A stretch of DNA of 30,614 nucleotides from NCBI GenBank assembly GCA_002725175.2, contig PBQX02000090.1, positions 1 to 30,614 of the forward strand, read 5' to 3'. The position numbers and the translations under genes were made by a program. This document shows, piece after piece, positions 16,867 through 25,774 of this stretch (within the stretch, counting starts at the first letter, position 1; each line of letters opens with the position of its first letter). The notes beneath the pieces are model-generated. The model was not told the origin of the DNA. It made no database searches and saw only the letters and a list, made by a program, of their open reading frames with translations. Source of the DNA: CACKLF01 sp002725175. Lineage in GTDB: Bacteria; Pseudomonadota; Alphaproteobacteria; Rhodobacterales; Rhodobacteraceae.

Positions 16867-18684
16867 ATGAGAAAAAAGAAACTAAGAATAGGTGGTGCAA
16901 GCGGTTATTGGGGGGATGCTAGCTCTTCAACTAAGTTTTTGCTGGCAGAAAAAAATGTAGATGTACTGGTTTATGATTACCTCGCCGANATTACCATGGC
17001 CATTATGGCGAGGGCAAATTTGAAAGACAAAACTCTTGGTTATGCAACTGATTTCGTGTTTGAAGTTATAGATCAAAATTTGGCTGAGATTTCAAATCAA
17101 AATGTGAAGGTTGTTTCAAATGCCGGAGGCATGAATCCGATTGCTTGTGCCTCTGCNATAGAAGCTTTGATTAAAGGGAAGGGGCTTGACCTTAAAGTTG
17201 GTGTGGTATTAGGGGATAATTTATCAAACAGGATTTCAGACTTTGAAATTGATGCGCCAAAAGAAATGTTTTCTAAAAGGAATTTTCCAGAAAAAGATTC
17301 TATTACCAGTATCAATGCATATTTGGGGGCTTTCCCAATAGCAAAGCTTTTAAATGAAGGGATGGATATAGTTATCACTGGTCGGTGTGTAGATAGTGCT
17401 CTCACACTTGGTGCCTGCATTTCTTTTTTTAACTGGAATGAAAATGACCTAGATTTGCTTGCGGCAGGTAGTTTGGTAGGTCATTTAATTGAATGTGGAA
17501 CTCAAGTAACGGGAGGAAATTTTACGGACTGGAAAAGTATTTCAGGAGGATTTGAGAAAATAGGTTATCCGATTGCAGAAATTTCTTCAGATGGCAAAGC
17601 ATTAATTCAAAAGCCTACTGGGTCGGGAGGAATAATAAATTTTGGAACTGTTGCTGAACAATTAGTTTATGAAATTGGAGATCCGGCAAATTATATTTTG
17701 CCTGATGTAACCTGTGATTTTTCAAGCGTAAAAATTAAAGAAGTAAGCTCAAACTCGGTTGAAGTGTCTGGGGCAAAAGGTTACCAACCACCGGATGCAC
17801 TTAAAGTCTGCCTTACTTATTCAGATGGATATAGGGGAGGTCATTTATATGGGTTTTACGGCATGGAAGCTGTAAANAAAGCCGAGGCATATTCGCATGC
17901 AGTAATTTCAAGAGCAAAAGCAGACCTGAGAAATATTAATTTGGACGATTTTACTGAAGTTAGTACTGAAATATTGGGTTCTGAGGCTCAGTTTGGTAAA
18001 GCTTCTAAAGGGCAAAATAATAGAGAAGTATTTGTTAAGATAGCTGTGAAGCACCCTTCTCCTAAAGGGGTAGATANTATGTTAAAAGCTGCAACGGGTT
18101 TAGGACTTTCTTCACCACCAGGTTTAAGTGGCTTCGCCGGTGCTCGGCCAAAACCATCTCCAGTTTTAGCTTTATTTTCTTTTCTAATTTCAAAGGAGAA
18201 GGTNCCGATATCNACAAAAATAGGATTGGCTAATGTTGAAAAATTTAAAACTTTAGAATTGGGAGGNAAATTAGTAAAGAGGGACAATGTAAAGCCGCCA
18301 AGCCATTTCTATACTAGTGAAAAGACAATGTTTTTGCCTCTTGTAGCATTGGCATATTCACGGAGTGGTGATAAAGGCGATAAGGTAAATATTGGGGTGA
18401 TTGCTAGAAGCCCNGAATTATATCCATTTCTTTGGTCTATTTTAACAGAAGTTAAGGTAAAGAAAATATTCGAACATTTTCTGAAAGGACCAGTTGAGCG
18501 CTTTCCGATTCCTGGCTTCAANGCTATTAATTTCGTATTGAGCCAAGCCTTAGGAGGTGGAGGTACTACGAGTTTAAGAAATGATCCGCAAGGTAAGGGC
18601 TATGGGCAGATATTACTTTCAACTGAAGTATTAGTGCCGAAAAGTTTGGTACCAAAAAATTGGCTAAAGTATAGGATGGAGTAA
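16867..18684 (+). CDS. atuA: AtuA-family protein (acyclic terpene utilisation, DUF1446)
   Basis: A 605-residue protein with the AtuA N-terminal domain (roughly residues 5-455), opening with IGGASGYWGDASSSTKFL, then VYDYLAXITMAIMARA and VSNAGGMNPIACA, and the separate C-terminal domain (roughly 490-600) with AYSRSGDKGDKVNIGVIAR and GPVERFPIPGF. Both conserved blocks are complete. AtuA is required in Pseudomonas for growth on citronellol and geraniol, but its reaction is unknown, and relatives also sit beside carboxylases for other branched substrates. The gene starts 63 bases after the synthetase gene and ends four bases before the carboxyltransferase gene. The gene symbol states family membership, not proven terpene use. 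Several Ns, no frame break. Confidence 0.88.
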   Translation: MRKKKLRIGGASGYWGDASSSTKFLLAEKNVDVLVYDYLAXITMAIMARANLKDKTLGYATDFVFEVIDQNLAEISNQNVKVVSNAGGMNPIACASXIEALIKGKGLDLKVGVVLGDNLSNRISDFEIDAPKEMFSKRNFPEKDSITSINAYLGAFPIAKLLNEGMDIVITGRCVDSALTLGACISFFNWNENDLDLLAAGSLVGHLIECGTQVTGGNFTDWKSISGGFEKIGYPIAEISSDGKALIQKPTGSGGIINFGTVAEQLVYEIGDPANYILPDVTCDFSSVKIKEVSSNSVEVSGAKGYQPPDALKVCLTYSDGYRGGHLYGFYGMEAVXKAEAYSHAVISRAKADLRNINLDDFTEVSTEILGSEAQFGKASKGQNNREVFVKIAVKHPSPKGVDXMLKAATGLGLSSPPGLSGFAGARPKPSPVLALFSFLISKEKXPIXTKIGLANVEKFKTLELGXKLVKRDNVKPPSHFYTSEKTMFLPLVALAYSRSGDKGDKVNIGVIARSXELYPFLWSILTEVKVKKIFEHFLKGPVERFPIPGFXAINFVLSQALGGGGTTSLRNDPQGKGYGQILLSTEVLVPKSLVPKNWLKYRME

Positions 18685-18688
18685 AAAA

Positions 18689-20311
18689 ATGGCAACTTTT
18701 CTTACCAAGATACAAAAAAATACATCATCCTTTAAGACAAACATCAAGGACCATATGGCTCTTATTGATGAAATGCGTTCGTTAGAGAAACGAACCGTTG
18801 AAAAATCAGAACAAAGAAAGCCTCGTTTCAGAGAAAGAGGACAATTAACGCCACGGGAAAGGCTCTCTGCACTTCTTGATCCAGGTCTACCTTTTTTAGA
18901 ACTTTTTAATTTTGCAGGTTATTTAGTTGATGATCAAAACCCTGATACCTCCTACCCTGGAGCTAATATGATAATGGGAATTGGTTTTATAAACGGAACG
19001 CGTTGCTTTATTTGGGTCGACGATAGTGGTATAAATGCTGGAGCAACAACTACACAGTCAATGGAAAAAGGCTTGGCTGGTATAACCATGGCAAAAAGGC
19101 AGAAACTTCCTTTTGTGCATTTGGTTGAAAGTGCTGGCGCAAATTTGATGGCATACACTGTAGAGTTATGGGCAAAAGGNGGAGGCCTTTTTGCAGGTTT
19201 AGCAGAGTTAAGCGCNATGGGTATTCCTATAATTACTGTGCTCCACGGCCCTTCNACGGCTGGGGGAGCATATCAGCCTGGTTTAAGTGATTATGTTGTA
19301 GGAATAAAAAATAATGGCATGGCAGCTTTAGCTGGCGCAGCATTAGTTAAAGCAGCTACCGGTGAGGTTTCCAGTGATCGTGAACTTGGAGGTTCCGAGA
19401 TGCATTCAAAATGTACTGGTTTAGTAGAATACCTTGCCGAGGATGATCGGCANGGCATTGAGATAGCAAGNGAAATTGTAAAGAGCTTAGATTGGAAAAA
19501 AGGTATTTCTTGNTCCAGAGAANNCGAATGGATCGAACCTTTGCATTCTGCGGATGAATTAATTGGCTTGGTTCCTGTTGATTATAAAAAACCNTACGAT
19601 GTTCGAGAGGTAATTTGTAGGTTAGTTGATGGTTCAGAGTTCATGGATTTTAAGCCAAACTATGGAATATCTACAGTTTGCGTGAATGCCAACATACTGG
19701 GTCACTCCTGTGGTTTGATTGGAAACAATGGTCCTATCGACCCAAATGGTGCAACAAAAGCAGCNCATTTTTTCCAATTATGTGATCAAGCGGACAAACC
19801 NATAATTTTTCTTAATAATACTACNGGCTACATGGTTGGTAAGGAGTATGAGCAGGCGGGTATGATTAAGCATGGATCCAAAATGATTCAGGCCGTCACA
19901 AATGTTAGAGTGCCAAAGATAACATTTTACATAGGTGCCAGCTTTGGTGCTGGAAATTATGGAATGTGTGGATTTGCTTATAAGCCCGATTTTCTATTTT
20001 CCTGGCCTAATTCAAAAACTGGAGTCATGGGAGGAGAGCAGGCAGCATTAACTATGGAGGAAGTGACTGTAAATGCAGCTAGGAGAAGAGGAAATGAAAT
20101 AGATCCAAAAATTTTAAGTAAGCAAAAGAGGGAATTAACAAATCATTTTGATAAACAAACAGAGGCATTTTANACTTCGGGTAGACTTCTTGACCATGGN
20201 ATAATTGACCCAAGGGANACTCGAAAGGTTATTGGTTTTTGCCTTGACACTTGTTGGGAATCTAATAGGAGGCTCCTTAAGNCAAACAGTTTTGGTATAG
20301 CTAGGATGTAA
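18689..20311 (+). CDS. Acyl-CoA carboxylase beta subunit (carboxyltransferase, AtuC/MccB-like)
   Basis: A 540-residue biotin-dependent carboxyltransferase with both crotonase-fold halves: LTPRERLSALLDPG near residue 52, VESAGANLMAYTVELWAK and GGAYQPGLSDY in the N half, and VNANILGHSCGLIGNNGPI, NNTXGYMVGKEYEQAG and FSWPNSKTGVMGGEQAA in the C half. It moves CO2 from biotin to an acyl-CoA. The NNTxGYMVG wording is that of methylcrotonyl- and geranyl-CoA carboxylases. GGAG seven bases before ATG 18689 supports the start. A TAN codon at 20171 must be Tyr rather than stop, because the family reads AFYTSGRL there and the conserved tail to NSFGIARM follows. About sixteen Ns. The partner biotin subunit lies downstream past a hydratase remnant. 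Confidence 0.92.
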   Translation: MATFLTKIQKNTSSFKTNIKDHMALIDEMRSLEKRTVEKSEQRKPRFRERGQLTPRERLSALLDPGLPFLELFNFAGYLVDDQNPDTSYPGANMIMGIGFINGTRCFIWVDDSGINAGATTTQSMEKGLAGITMAKRQKLPFVHLVESAGANLMAYTVELWAKXGGLFAGLAELSXMGIPIITVLHGPXTAGGAYQPGLSDYVVGIKNNGMAALAGAALVKAATGEVSSDRELGGSEMHSKCTGLVEYLAEDDRXGIEIAXEIVKSLDWKKGISXSREXEWIEPLHSADELIGLVPVDYKKXYDVREVICRLVDGSEFMDFKPNYGISTVCVNANILGHSCGLIGNNGPIDPNGATKAXHFFQLCDQADKXIIFLNNTXGYMVGKEYEQAGMIKHGSKMIQAVTNVRVPKITFYIGASFGAGNYGMCGFAYKPDFLFSWPNSKTGVMGGEQAALTMEEVTVNAARRRGNEIDPKILSKQKRELTNHFDKQTEAFXTSGRLLDHXIIDPRXTRKVIGFCLDTCWESNRRLLKXNSFGIARM

Positions 20312-20457
20312 TACTGNCTGCTACAAAACTTGTTGGATTGGAAATGAGTGAATTTGCTGCAAATGAGTTTGCTAGGGGGGNNATCAGTGATGAGGCTNAG
20401 GANGCATTCGCAGAAAAAAGAAATTTGAGATGGACAAAATTAAATGAACTANACTGA
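20308..20457 (+). pseudogene. C-terminal remnant of an enoyl-CoA hydratase
   Basis: Between the two carboxylase subunits a short open frame, overlapping both neighbours slightly, reads ATKLVGLEMSEFAANEFARG, then S-D-E-A and AFAEKRNLRWTKLN. The pattern F(A)..S.EA..AF.EKR...W is the usual C-terminus of crotonase-family hydratases such as methylglutaconyl-CoA hydratase and AtuE, which are normally encoded exactly here between beta and alpha subunits. About 200 N-terminal residues with the active site are missing; upstream the frame closes at TAG 20302-20304 inside the carboxyltransferase gene. At least seven Ns cluster in or beside these 150 bases. Either a real deletion or an assembly collapse removed the rest. 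A short real gene from ATG 20344 is possible but unlikely. Confidence 0.7.
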
Positions 20458-22429
20458 NGGGCCTGTAANAAATTTCAAGAAGCTGCTTATTGCAAATCGA
20501 GGTGAAATCGCTGTTCGAATAATTAAAACTGCGAAAAAATTAGGTTTAGAAACTGTAGCTGTCTATACTGAAGCAGATTCTGGAAGCCTCCATGTAAATT
20601 ATGCCGACAAGAGTATATGCATAGGTGTAGGTCCTGTAATAGATAGTTATTTGAACGCTGAAAAAATTATAGCTGCAGCCCACCAAACCGAGTCAGATGC
20701 GATCCATCCAGGATATGGATTTCTTTCTGAAAATGATGAGTTTGCTAGTTTATGTCAAAAAGAGAATTTAATCTTTGTGGGCCCATCTGCAAAATCTATC
20801 CAATTGATGGCTAATAAAGCTAAAGCAAAGAAGATATTAATAGAGGCAGGAGTGCCGTGCATTCCTGGTTTCGAGGTAGAGGGTTTGATTTCAAAAGAGA
20901 TCGAAAAGAAAGCAACTGATATTGGTTTTCCGGTGATGATAAAGGCCGCTGCAGGAGGTGGCGGCAGAGGAATGCGCCTTGTGAAATCAAAGTATGAACT
21001 TAGTGAATCAATAAAGATTGCAATGTCTGAAAGCCAAAGTGCCTTTGGCTCAAGTGAAATTATTATAGAAAAGGCTATTATAGCCCCTAGACATGTAGAA
21101 ATTCAGGTGTTTTCGGATAATTTTGGAAACTGTGTGTATATAGGCGAAAGAGACTGTTCGGTGCAAAGAAAGCATCAAAAAATAATCGAAGAAGCCCCGT
21201 GCCCAGTTATGACTAATGATCTAAGAAAAAAAATGGGTGAAGTAGCGGTAAGTGTGGCCAAAAAAATTAAATATTCTGGAGCAGGGACTGTGGAATTTCT
21301 ACTTGATAGCGAAGACAGGTTTTATTTTTTGGAAATGAATACAAGGCTGCAGGTTGAACATCCAGTAACAGAGTTAATTTCTGGCCTCGACCTTGTTGCT
21401 ATGCAACTTTCGGTTGCAGACCAGAAGGAATTAAAAATAACTCAAGAAGGCATTGTGTTAGATGGGCACGCTATCGAAGTAAGATTATATGCTGAGGATC
21501 CCGAAAATGATTTTTCTCCAAGTACTGGAACAGTTGAGCTCTGGAAAGAGCCAAAAATTGAGGGCATTAGAGTTGATCCTGGTATTAAAAAAGGTCAGAC
21601 AATAACTCCCTATTATGATGGAATGTTAGCAAAGATTATAGCAAAGGCAGAAACAAGAAGTGGTGCTCTAAAACTTATTTTAGAGAGCTTGAAAAAAACG
21701 ATTTTGGTTGGTGTAAAAACTAATAGAGATTTATTAATAGAAATTTTATCAAATAAAGTATTTGTAAAGGGAGAGGGGACGACAGCCTTTTTTGAGAAGG
21801 CTTATTCTAAGGGTTACATAGCTAAGGAGCCTGCTTTTATTCATTACGCTATTGTAGCCAGTATGCATACTTTTTATCAGATGGAATGTAATAGAAAGCG
21901 ATCCATTCAAATGCCGAATGAATTACTTGGATGGAGCAATCAGGGTTTCTTAAAAACTTCCATAAAGCTGAGTTTTTTTGGAGAAACTAGAGATATAAAT
22001 ATGGTTGTAAAAGGGCCAGATGCTTTGGAAATATTAAATGAAAAGGAAACGTTAAAATTTACCATGCATGAAGATAAACTAAGATTAAATGGACAGTCAT
22101 TAGATATGACGGATTTTTACGTATCTAATTTAGATCTCTACCTATTTACAAGCACAAGTAGTTTTAGATTTAGAAATGAGGTCCATAGAGTTAAGTATGA
22201 TGAAAAAAGATCTGAGGTTAATATTTTGGCACCTATGCCTGGTGTAATTCATGCCATAGATGTGTCTGAAGGAACTGAGGTATTTGTTGGGGATAGGGTT
22301 GCTATACTAGAGGCTATGAAGATGCAGCATGAACTTATTGCTGGCAAGGATGGTAAAATAGGTAAAATTTATTTCTCTACGGGAGAGCAGGTTAGTGCGG
22401 ACGATTTAATCATGGAAATTAAGGAATAA
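20444..22429 (+). CDS. Acyl-CoA carboxylase alpha subunit (biotin carboxylase plus biotin carrier, AtuF/MccA-like)
   Basis: About 661 residues. Biotin carboxylase begins with FKKLLIANRGEIAVRI (residues 11-26); the ATP-grasp glycine loop KAAAGGGGRGMRLV is at 167-180 and the metal/catalytic block EMNTRLQVEHPVTE at 297-310. A middle linker domain (about 460-590) follows, then a biotin-carrier domain with EAMKM, Lys626 being the biotinylation site. Length and layout match methylcrotonyl- and geranyl-CoA carboxylase alpha subunits. The exact start is uncertain: from ATG 20444 the third codon is TAN, which could be a stop, and no ribosome site is clear among the Ns; a start a few codons before FKKLL is possible. 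The core of the gene is free of Ns. It pairs with the beta subunit upstream. Confidence 0.93.
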   Translation: MNXTXGPVXNFKKLLIANRGEIAVRIIKTAKKLGLETVAVYTEADSGSLHVNYADKSICIGVGPVIDSYLNAEKIIAAAHQTESDAIHPGYGFLSENDEFASLCQKENLIFVGPSAKSIQLMANKAKAKKILIEAGVPCIPGFEVEGLISKEIEKKATDIGFPVMIKAAAGGGGRGMRLVKSKYELSESIKIAMSESQSAFGSSEIIIEKAIIAPRHVEIQVFSDNFGNCVYIGERDCSVQRKHQKIIEEAPCPVMTNDLRKKMGEVAVSVAKKIKYSGAGTVEFLLDSEDRFYFLEMNTRLQVEHPVTELISGLDLVAMQLSVADQKELKITQEGIVLDGHAIEVRLYAEDPENDFSPSTGTVELWKEPKIEGIRVDPGIKKGQTITPYYDGMLAKIIAKAETRSGALKLILESLKKTILVGVKTNRDLLIEILSNKVFVKGEGTTAFFEKAYSKGYIAKEPAFIHYAIVASMHTFYQMECNRKRSIQMPNELLGWSNQGFLKTSIKLSFFGETRDINMVVKGPDALEILNEKETLKFTMHEDKLRLNGQSLDMTDFYVSNLDLYLFTSTSSFRFRNEVHRVKYDEKRSEVNILAPMPGVIHAIDVSEGTEVFVGDRVAILEAMKMQHELIAGKDGKIGKIYFSTGEQVSADDLIMEIKE

Positions 22430-22433
22430 AATA

Positions 22434-23231
22434 ATGGAACAGGCTAATGATTTCCTTGAGGAAAGTAGGCAAATTTATGAGTTGCTATTAGATAAGCCTG
22501 AGGAAGATTTTAAAAAACCAACGCTTTTTAAAGGTTGGACAGTAAATGATGTAATTGGACATTTACATATTTTTAACTTTGCTGCGGAATGTTCTCTAAA
22601 GAGTGCAGAAGATTTTGAGAACTTTTTTACACCAATAGCAATAGAGCTTAAAAGAGGTAGATCGTTAGTCGAAACCCAAAGGCCGTGGCTTAATAATCTT
22701 TCGGGAAAAGAGCTTTTGAGGGGTTGGTGGGATGGAAGTAGACGGTTGGCAGATGTGTTTCGTGCTACTGATCCTAAGAGGCGTCTCAAATGGGCAGGTC
22801 CCGAAATGAGTGCTAGATCATCCGTTACTGCTAGACAAATGGAGACATGGGCTCATGGGCAGGAACTGTTTGATTTATTTTTAGTTAAAAGAGTGGAATA
22901 TGATAGGATAAAAAATATTGCCCACTTGGGTGTTTCAACATTTGGCTGGACTTTTATGAATAGAAATTGGGCTGTGCCAATTGAAGTTCCTGATGTTATT
23001 CTAACTGCACCATCAGGAAAAATATGGGAGTGGAAGGNTGAAAATAGTAAAGGTAATTTGGTAAAGGGTGACGCTAAGGAATTTTCTCAAGTCGTTACAC
23101 AGACTAGGAATGTATTAGATACTGAGCTCAAAATTNTTGGAAAGGTTGCAAAAAAATGGATGAAATACGCGCAATGTTTTGCAGGTCCCGCTGAAGATCC
23201 TCCGGCTAAAGGAACAAGATTTGGATTATAA
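22434..23231 (+). CDS. TIGR03084-like metal-binding protein (mycothiol-dependent maleylpyruvate isomerase / DinB fold)
   Basis: A 265-residue protein of the MDMPI/DinB-like helical-bundle family. The N-terminal part reads LFKGWTVNDVIGHLHIFN, with His43 in the place of the first metal ligand, and METWAHGQELFD supplies Glu137 and His141, a Glu-x3-His spacing like that of the known metal triad. The C-terminal third is a separate beta-rich domain (VPIEVPDVILTAPSGKIWEW). Reaction unknown; family founders use mycothiol, a thiol of actinobacteria, so the co-substrate here must be something else or none. AAGGA eight bases before ATG 22434 and a four-base gap from the carboxylase subunit show operon membership. 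From memory, relatives often sit beside AtuA/carboxylase genes. Two Ns near the end. Confidence 0.8.
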   Translation: MEQANDFLEESRQIYELLLDKPEEDFKKPTLFKGWTVNDVIGHLHIFNFAAECSLKSAEDFENFFTPIAIELKRGRSLVETQRPWLNNLSGKELLRGWWDGSRRLADVFRATDPKRRLKWAGPEMSARSSVTARQMETWAHGQELFDLFLVKRVEYDRIKNIAHLGVSTFGWTFMNRNWAVPIEVPDVILTAPSGKIWEWKXENSKGNLVKGDAKEFSQVVTQTRNVLDTELKIXGKVAKKWMKYAQCFAGPAEDPPAKGTRFGL

Positions 23232-23276
23232 TTTTTGGACTTTGTTTAAACTAAATTTTTTAATGAGGCGTAANAA

Positions 23277-24662
23277 TTGACTTTTAAGAATGGAGGTATT
23301 TCTTTCTGGTATCGTGATATTGGAACCTTTCCTGAAAGGCGTCCCTCTTTGTCAAAAAATATAAGAGCCGATATTTGTATTATTGGAGCCGGATATACAG
23401 GTTTATGGACTGCGTATTATCTGAAAAAATCGCAACCTAGTCTTAATGTTGTTATTCTTGAAAAAGAGTTTTCTGGGTTTGGGGCTTCTGGGCGGAACGG
23501 AGGCTGGTTGACCGGTGGTTTTGCTTGGGAACATTCAAAATATCTTGAAAANAATGATAGAAAATCAGTCCAAAAGTTAGTCAGAAGCCTTTTGGAAACA
23601 GTTCCAGAAGTGATAAAGGTTTGTAAAGATAATAGGATTGATGCAGATATAGTTTCTACGTCTGAAATCCGTGTTGCAACTAATGATGCCCAAATTGAAA
23701 GGCTAAAACATGAATTAGAAGTGAGAAAATCATGGGGAGTTTCAGAAGATAAAGTGGAGTTTATAGATCGAGAGACACTNGAGAAAATTGTCCGAATACC
23801 GATTGGGAAAGGTGCTCTCAAAATGGAAGGTGTGGCAAGGATTCAGCCCGCCAAGCTTGTCCAGGGNTTGCGGAGAGTGGTAGAAGATTTAGGTGTTGTT
23901 ATTTACGAAAGTACTTTGGTTATTCACTATGAATCAGGATTAGTTAGTACAGATTTCTTTGAAGTAAAATCACCTATTATTTTGCGTACCACAGAAGGNT
24001 TTTCAGCTGATTTTAAAAACTACAAAAGGGATCTCTTACCTTTAAACTCGGCCCAGATAGTTACTAAACCACTTTCTAAAGAAATTTGGAATCAAATTGG
24101 TTGGAACGGAAATGAACTGATAGGAGATTATGCACATTCTTATTTTTACGCCCAGAAAACNAGAGAAGGCAGGATAGCAATAGGAGGAAGAGGTATCCCG
24201 TATCGGTATGGTTCCAAAACAGATATTAACGGTGTTGCCCAGAGGAAGACANTCTTAACCTTGCAAAAAATTCTTCATAAGCATTTCCCTATAATATCTG
24301 AAGTCCCTATTGATCATGCTTGGTGTGGGACGCTTGGTGTGCCACGTGATTGGTGTGCGTCAGTAAATTTTGATAGAAAAACTGGACTAGGTTGGGCTGG
24401 GGGCTACGTGGGTGTNGGAGTTTCCACATCTAATTTAGCTGGNAGGACCCTTGCTGACCTTAGTTTGCAAAAGAATACAGAAACTACGGATTTACCATGG
24501 ATAAATCGAAGGGTAAGAAAATGGGAGTTAGAGCCAGTAAGGTGGNTTGGTGTTCGCAGTATGCACAAATTTCTCGAATTTGGAGATCAACAAGAAGATA
24601 AGNAAAATAAGTCTTCCAAAGTTGCTGATTTCGCAAATTATATAATGGGCAGGTCTCATTAA
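23277..24662 (+). CDS. FAD-dependent amine/amino-acid oxidoreductase (DadA/PuuB-like)
   Basis: A 461-residue DAO-family flavoenzyme. The FAD Rossmann motif IIGAGYTGLWTAYYL lies near residues 35-49, then VVILEKEFSGFGASGRNGGW, where the GRNGG loop lies near the flavin, and the C-terminal GLGWAGGYVGXGVSTSNLA FAD block. Its closing wording (LPWINRRVRKWELEPVRW) resembles a broad clade of putative gamma-glutamylputrescine or glycine/sarcosine oxidases. Start TTG 23277 is chosen because GAGG at 23265-23268 lies eight bases upstream and the first residues fit the clade. The substrate is unknown; a secondary amine or amino acid is likely. It follows the TIGR03084-like gene by 45 bases. About ten Ns, no frame break. 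Confidence 0.85.
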   Translation: MTFKNGGISFWYRDIGTFPERRPSLSKNIRADICIIGAGYTGLWTAYYLKKSQPSLNVVILEKEFSGFGASGRNGGWLTGGFAWEHSKYLEXNDRKSVQKLVRSLLETVPEVIKVCKDNRIDADIVSTSEIRVATNDAQIERLKHELEVRKSWGVSEDKVEFIDRETXEKIVRIPIGKGALKMEGVARIQPAKLVQXLRRVVEDLGVVIYESTLVIHYESGLVSTDFFEVKSPIILRTTEXFSADFKNYKRDLLPLNSAQIVTKPLSKEIWNQIGWNGNELIGDYAHSYFYAQKXREGRIAIGGRGIPYRYGSKTDINGVAQRKTXLTLQKILHKHFPIISEVPIDHAWCGTLGVPRDWCASVNFDRKTGLGWAGGYVGXGVSTSNLAXRTLADLSLQKNTETTDLPWINRRVRKWELEPVRWXGVRSMHKFLEFGDQQEDKXNKSSKVADFANYIMGRSH

Positions 24663-24705
24663 AAAGGTTAAAGCCTAANTAAGAGATAATTTTAGCAAAA
24701 GGAAA

Positions 24706-25764
24706 ATGGTTTTAAAATTTAATATAACGGTTTGTCTTTTACTTTTTGGAGGAATTTTTGGGTATTTTTTTTCAAAGACTCTGCTTCCTATGCCTTTTTT
24801 ATTTGGTGGACTCTGTTCAACTGCCATATTNGTTATTTCAGGAAAAATTCCTCAGCTCCAAGGTTTTGAATTTCCAAATAATTTTAGATTAATATTTTTA
24901 TCCATTATTGGCGTTATGATTGGAGGAACTCTAGATGGAGAAATATTGAATTCATTTGGATCTCTATGGTTAAGTTTTTCAGCATTGATTGTTTTTGTTT
25001 TAACAGCTCATGCCGNAAACTATTTTATTTTTCATTTTATTGGCAATTATGATCATGTCACTGCTTTTTATTCTGGAGCGCCAGGAGGTNTAGTAGAAAG
25101 CATGACCTTAGGTGAAGAGGCGGGGGCAGATATTCGTATTCTGTCTATTCAACATTTTGTTCGTATCATTTTAGTGATACTTAGCGTTCCCTTGGCTTTT
25201 TTTGTCTGGAAAGGGGAACTCTTTGGAAGTGCAAGTGGATTGGAATTATCTACACAACCAACATTCTTNGCAGATTGGATAACTATACTTNTTCTGTGCA
25301 TAATAGGCATAGGGTTAGGTAAGCTTATTAATTTTCCAGCAAAACAATTCATAGGTCCTTTGCTAGTTGGTGCAAGTGCTTCTATCGCAGATTTTCCTAG
25401 TTTTTCCAATCCTAATGATCTTATGGATATTAGTCAGTTAGTGATAGGAGTAGCACTTGGAACAAGATTTAACGGAATAACGGGAAATCTCATATTTAGG
25501 ACGTTTTGGCTTGGCTTAATTAGTGTATTTTCAATGCAAATCATCGGTTTGATAATTTCACTTATCCTTTCCAATTATGTTAGCCAAGATTTAGAAGTTT
25601 TGCTGATATGTTTTGCAGCGGGAGGCGTTACGGAAATGAGTCTCATAGCTTTAAGTCTGTCTGCTAATCCGATTTATGTAACTTCTCATCATATAGCAAG
25701 AATTCTTTTAACAGTATTTCTAATTGGGTCTTTGAAGACTAAAATTTTTGTAAAACGCAACTAA
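24706..25764 (+). CDS. AbrB-family membrane protein (PF05145, putative transporter)
   Basis: A 352-residue hydrophobic protein with about ten membrane helices arranged as two similar halves. Halves are marked by FLSIIGVMIGGTLDGE and LVIGVALGTRFNGI; the second family mark is FYSGAPGGXVESMTLGEEAGADIRILSIQHFVRI in the first half and AAGGVTEMSLIALSL in the second. This is the AbrB family, misnamed after ammonia monooxygenase in older records and unrelated to the DNA-binding AbrB of Bacillus. Function is not settled; some members affect regulation of other genes. AAAGGA lies only about three bases before ATG 24706, a short spacing. It ends ten bases before the convergent RND pump gene. Confidence 0.85.
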   Translation: MVLKFNITVCLLLFGGIFGYFFSKTLLPMPFLFGGLCSTAIXVISGKIPQLQGFEFPNNFRLIFLSIIGVMIGGTLDGEILNSFGSLWLSFSALIVFVLTAHAXNYFIFHFIGNYDHVTAFYSGAPGGXVESMTLGEEAGADIRILSIQHFVRIILVILSVPLAFFVWKGELFGSASGLELSTQPTFXADWITILXLCIIGIGLGKLINFPAKQFIGPLLVGASASIADFPSFSNPNDLMDISQLVIGVALGTRFNGITGNLIFRTFWLGLISVFSMQIIGLIISLILSNYVSQDLEVLLICFAAGGVTEMSLIALSLSANPIYVTSHHIARILLTVFLIGSLKTKIFVKRN

Positions 25765-25774
25765 GGTAATGTGA

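Noticed and set aside
20171..20173. TAN codon as a premature stop in the carboxyltransferase gene
   Set aside because: The family has Tyr here (AFYTSGRL) and the conserved C-terminus follows in frame, so the codon is almost surely TAC or TAT.
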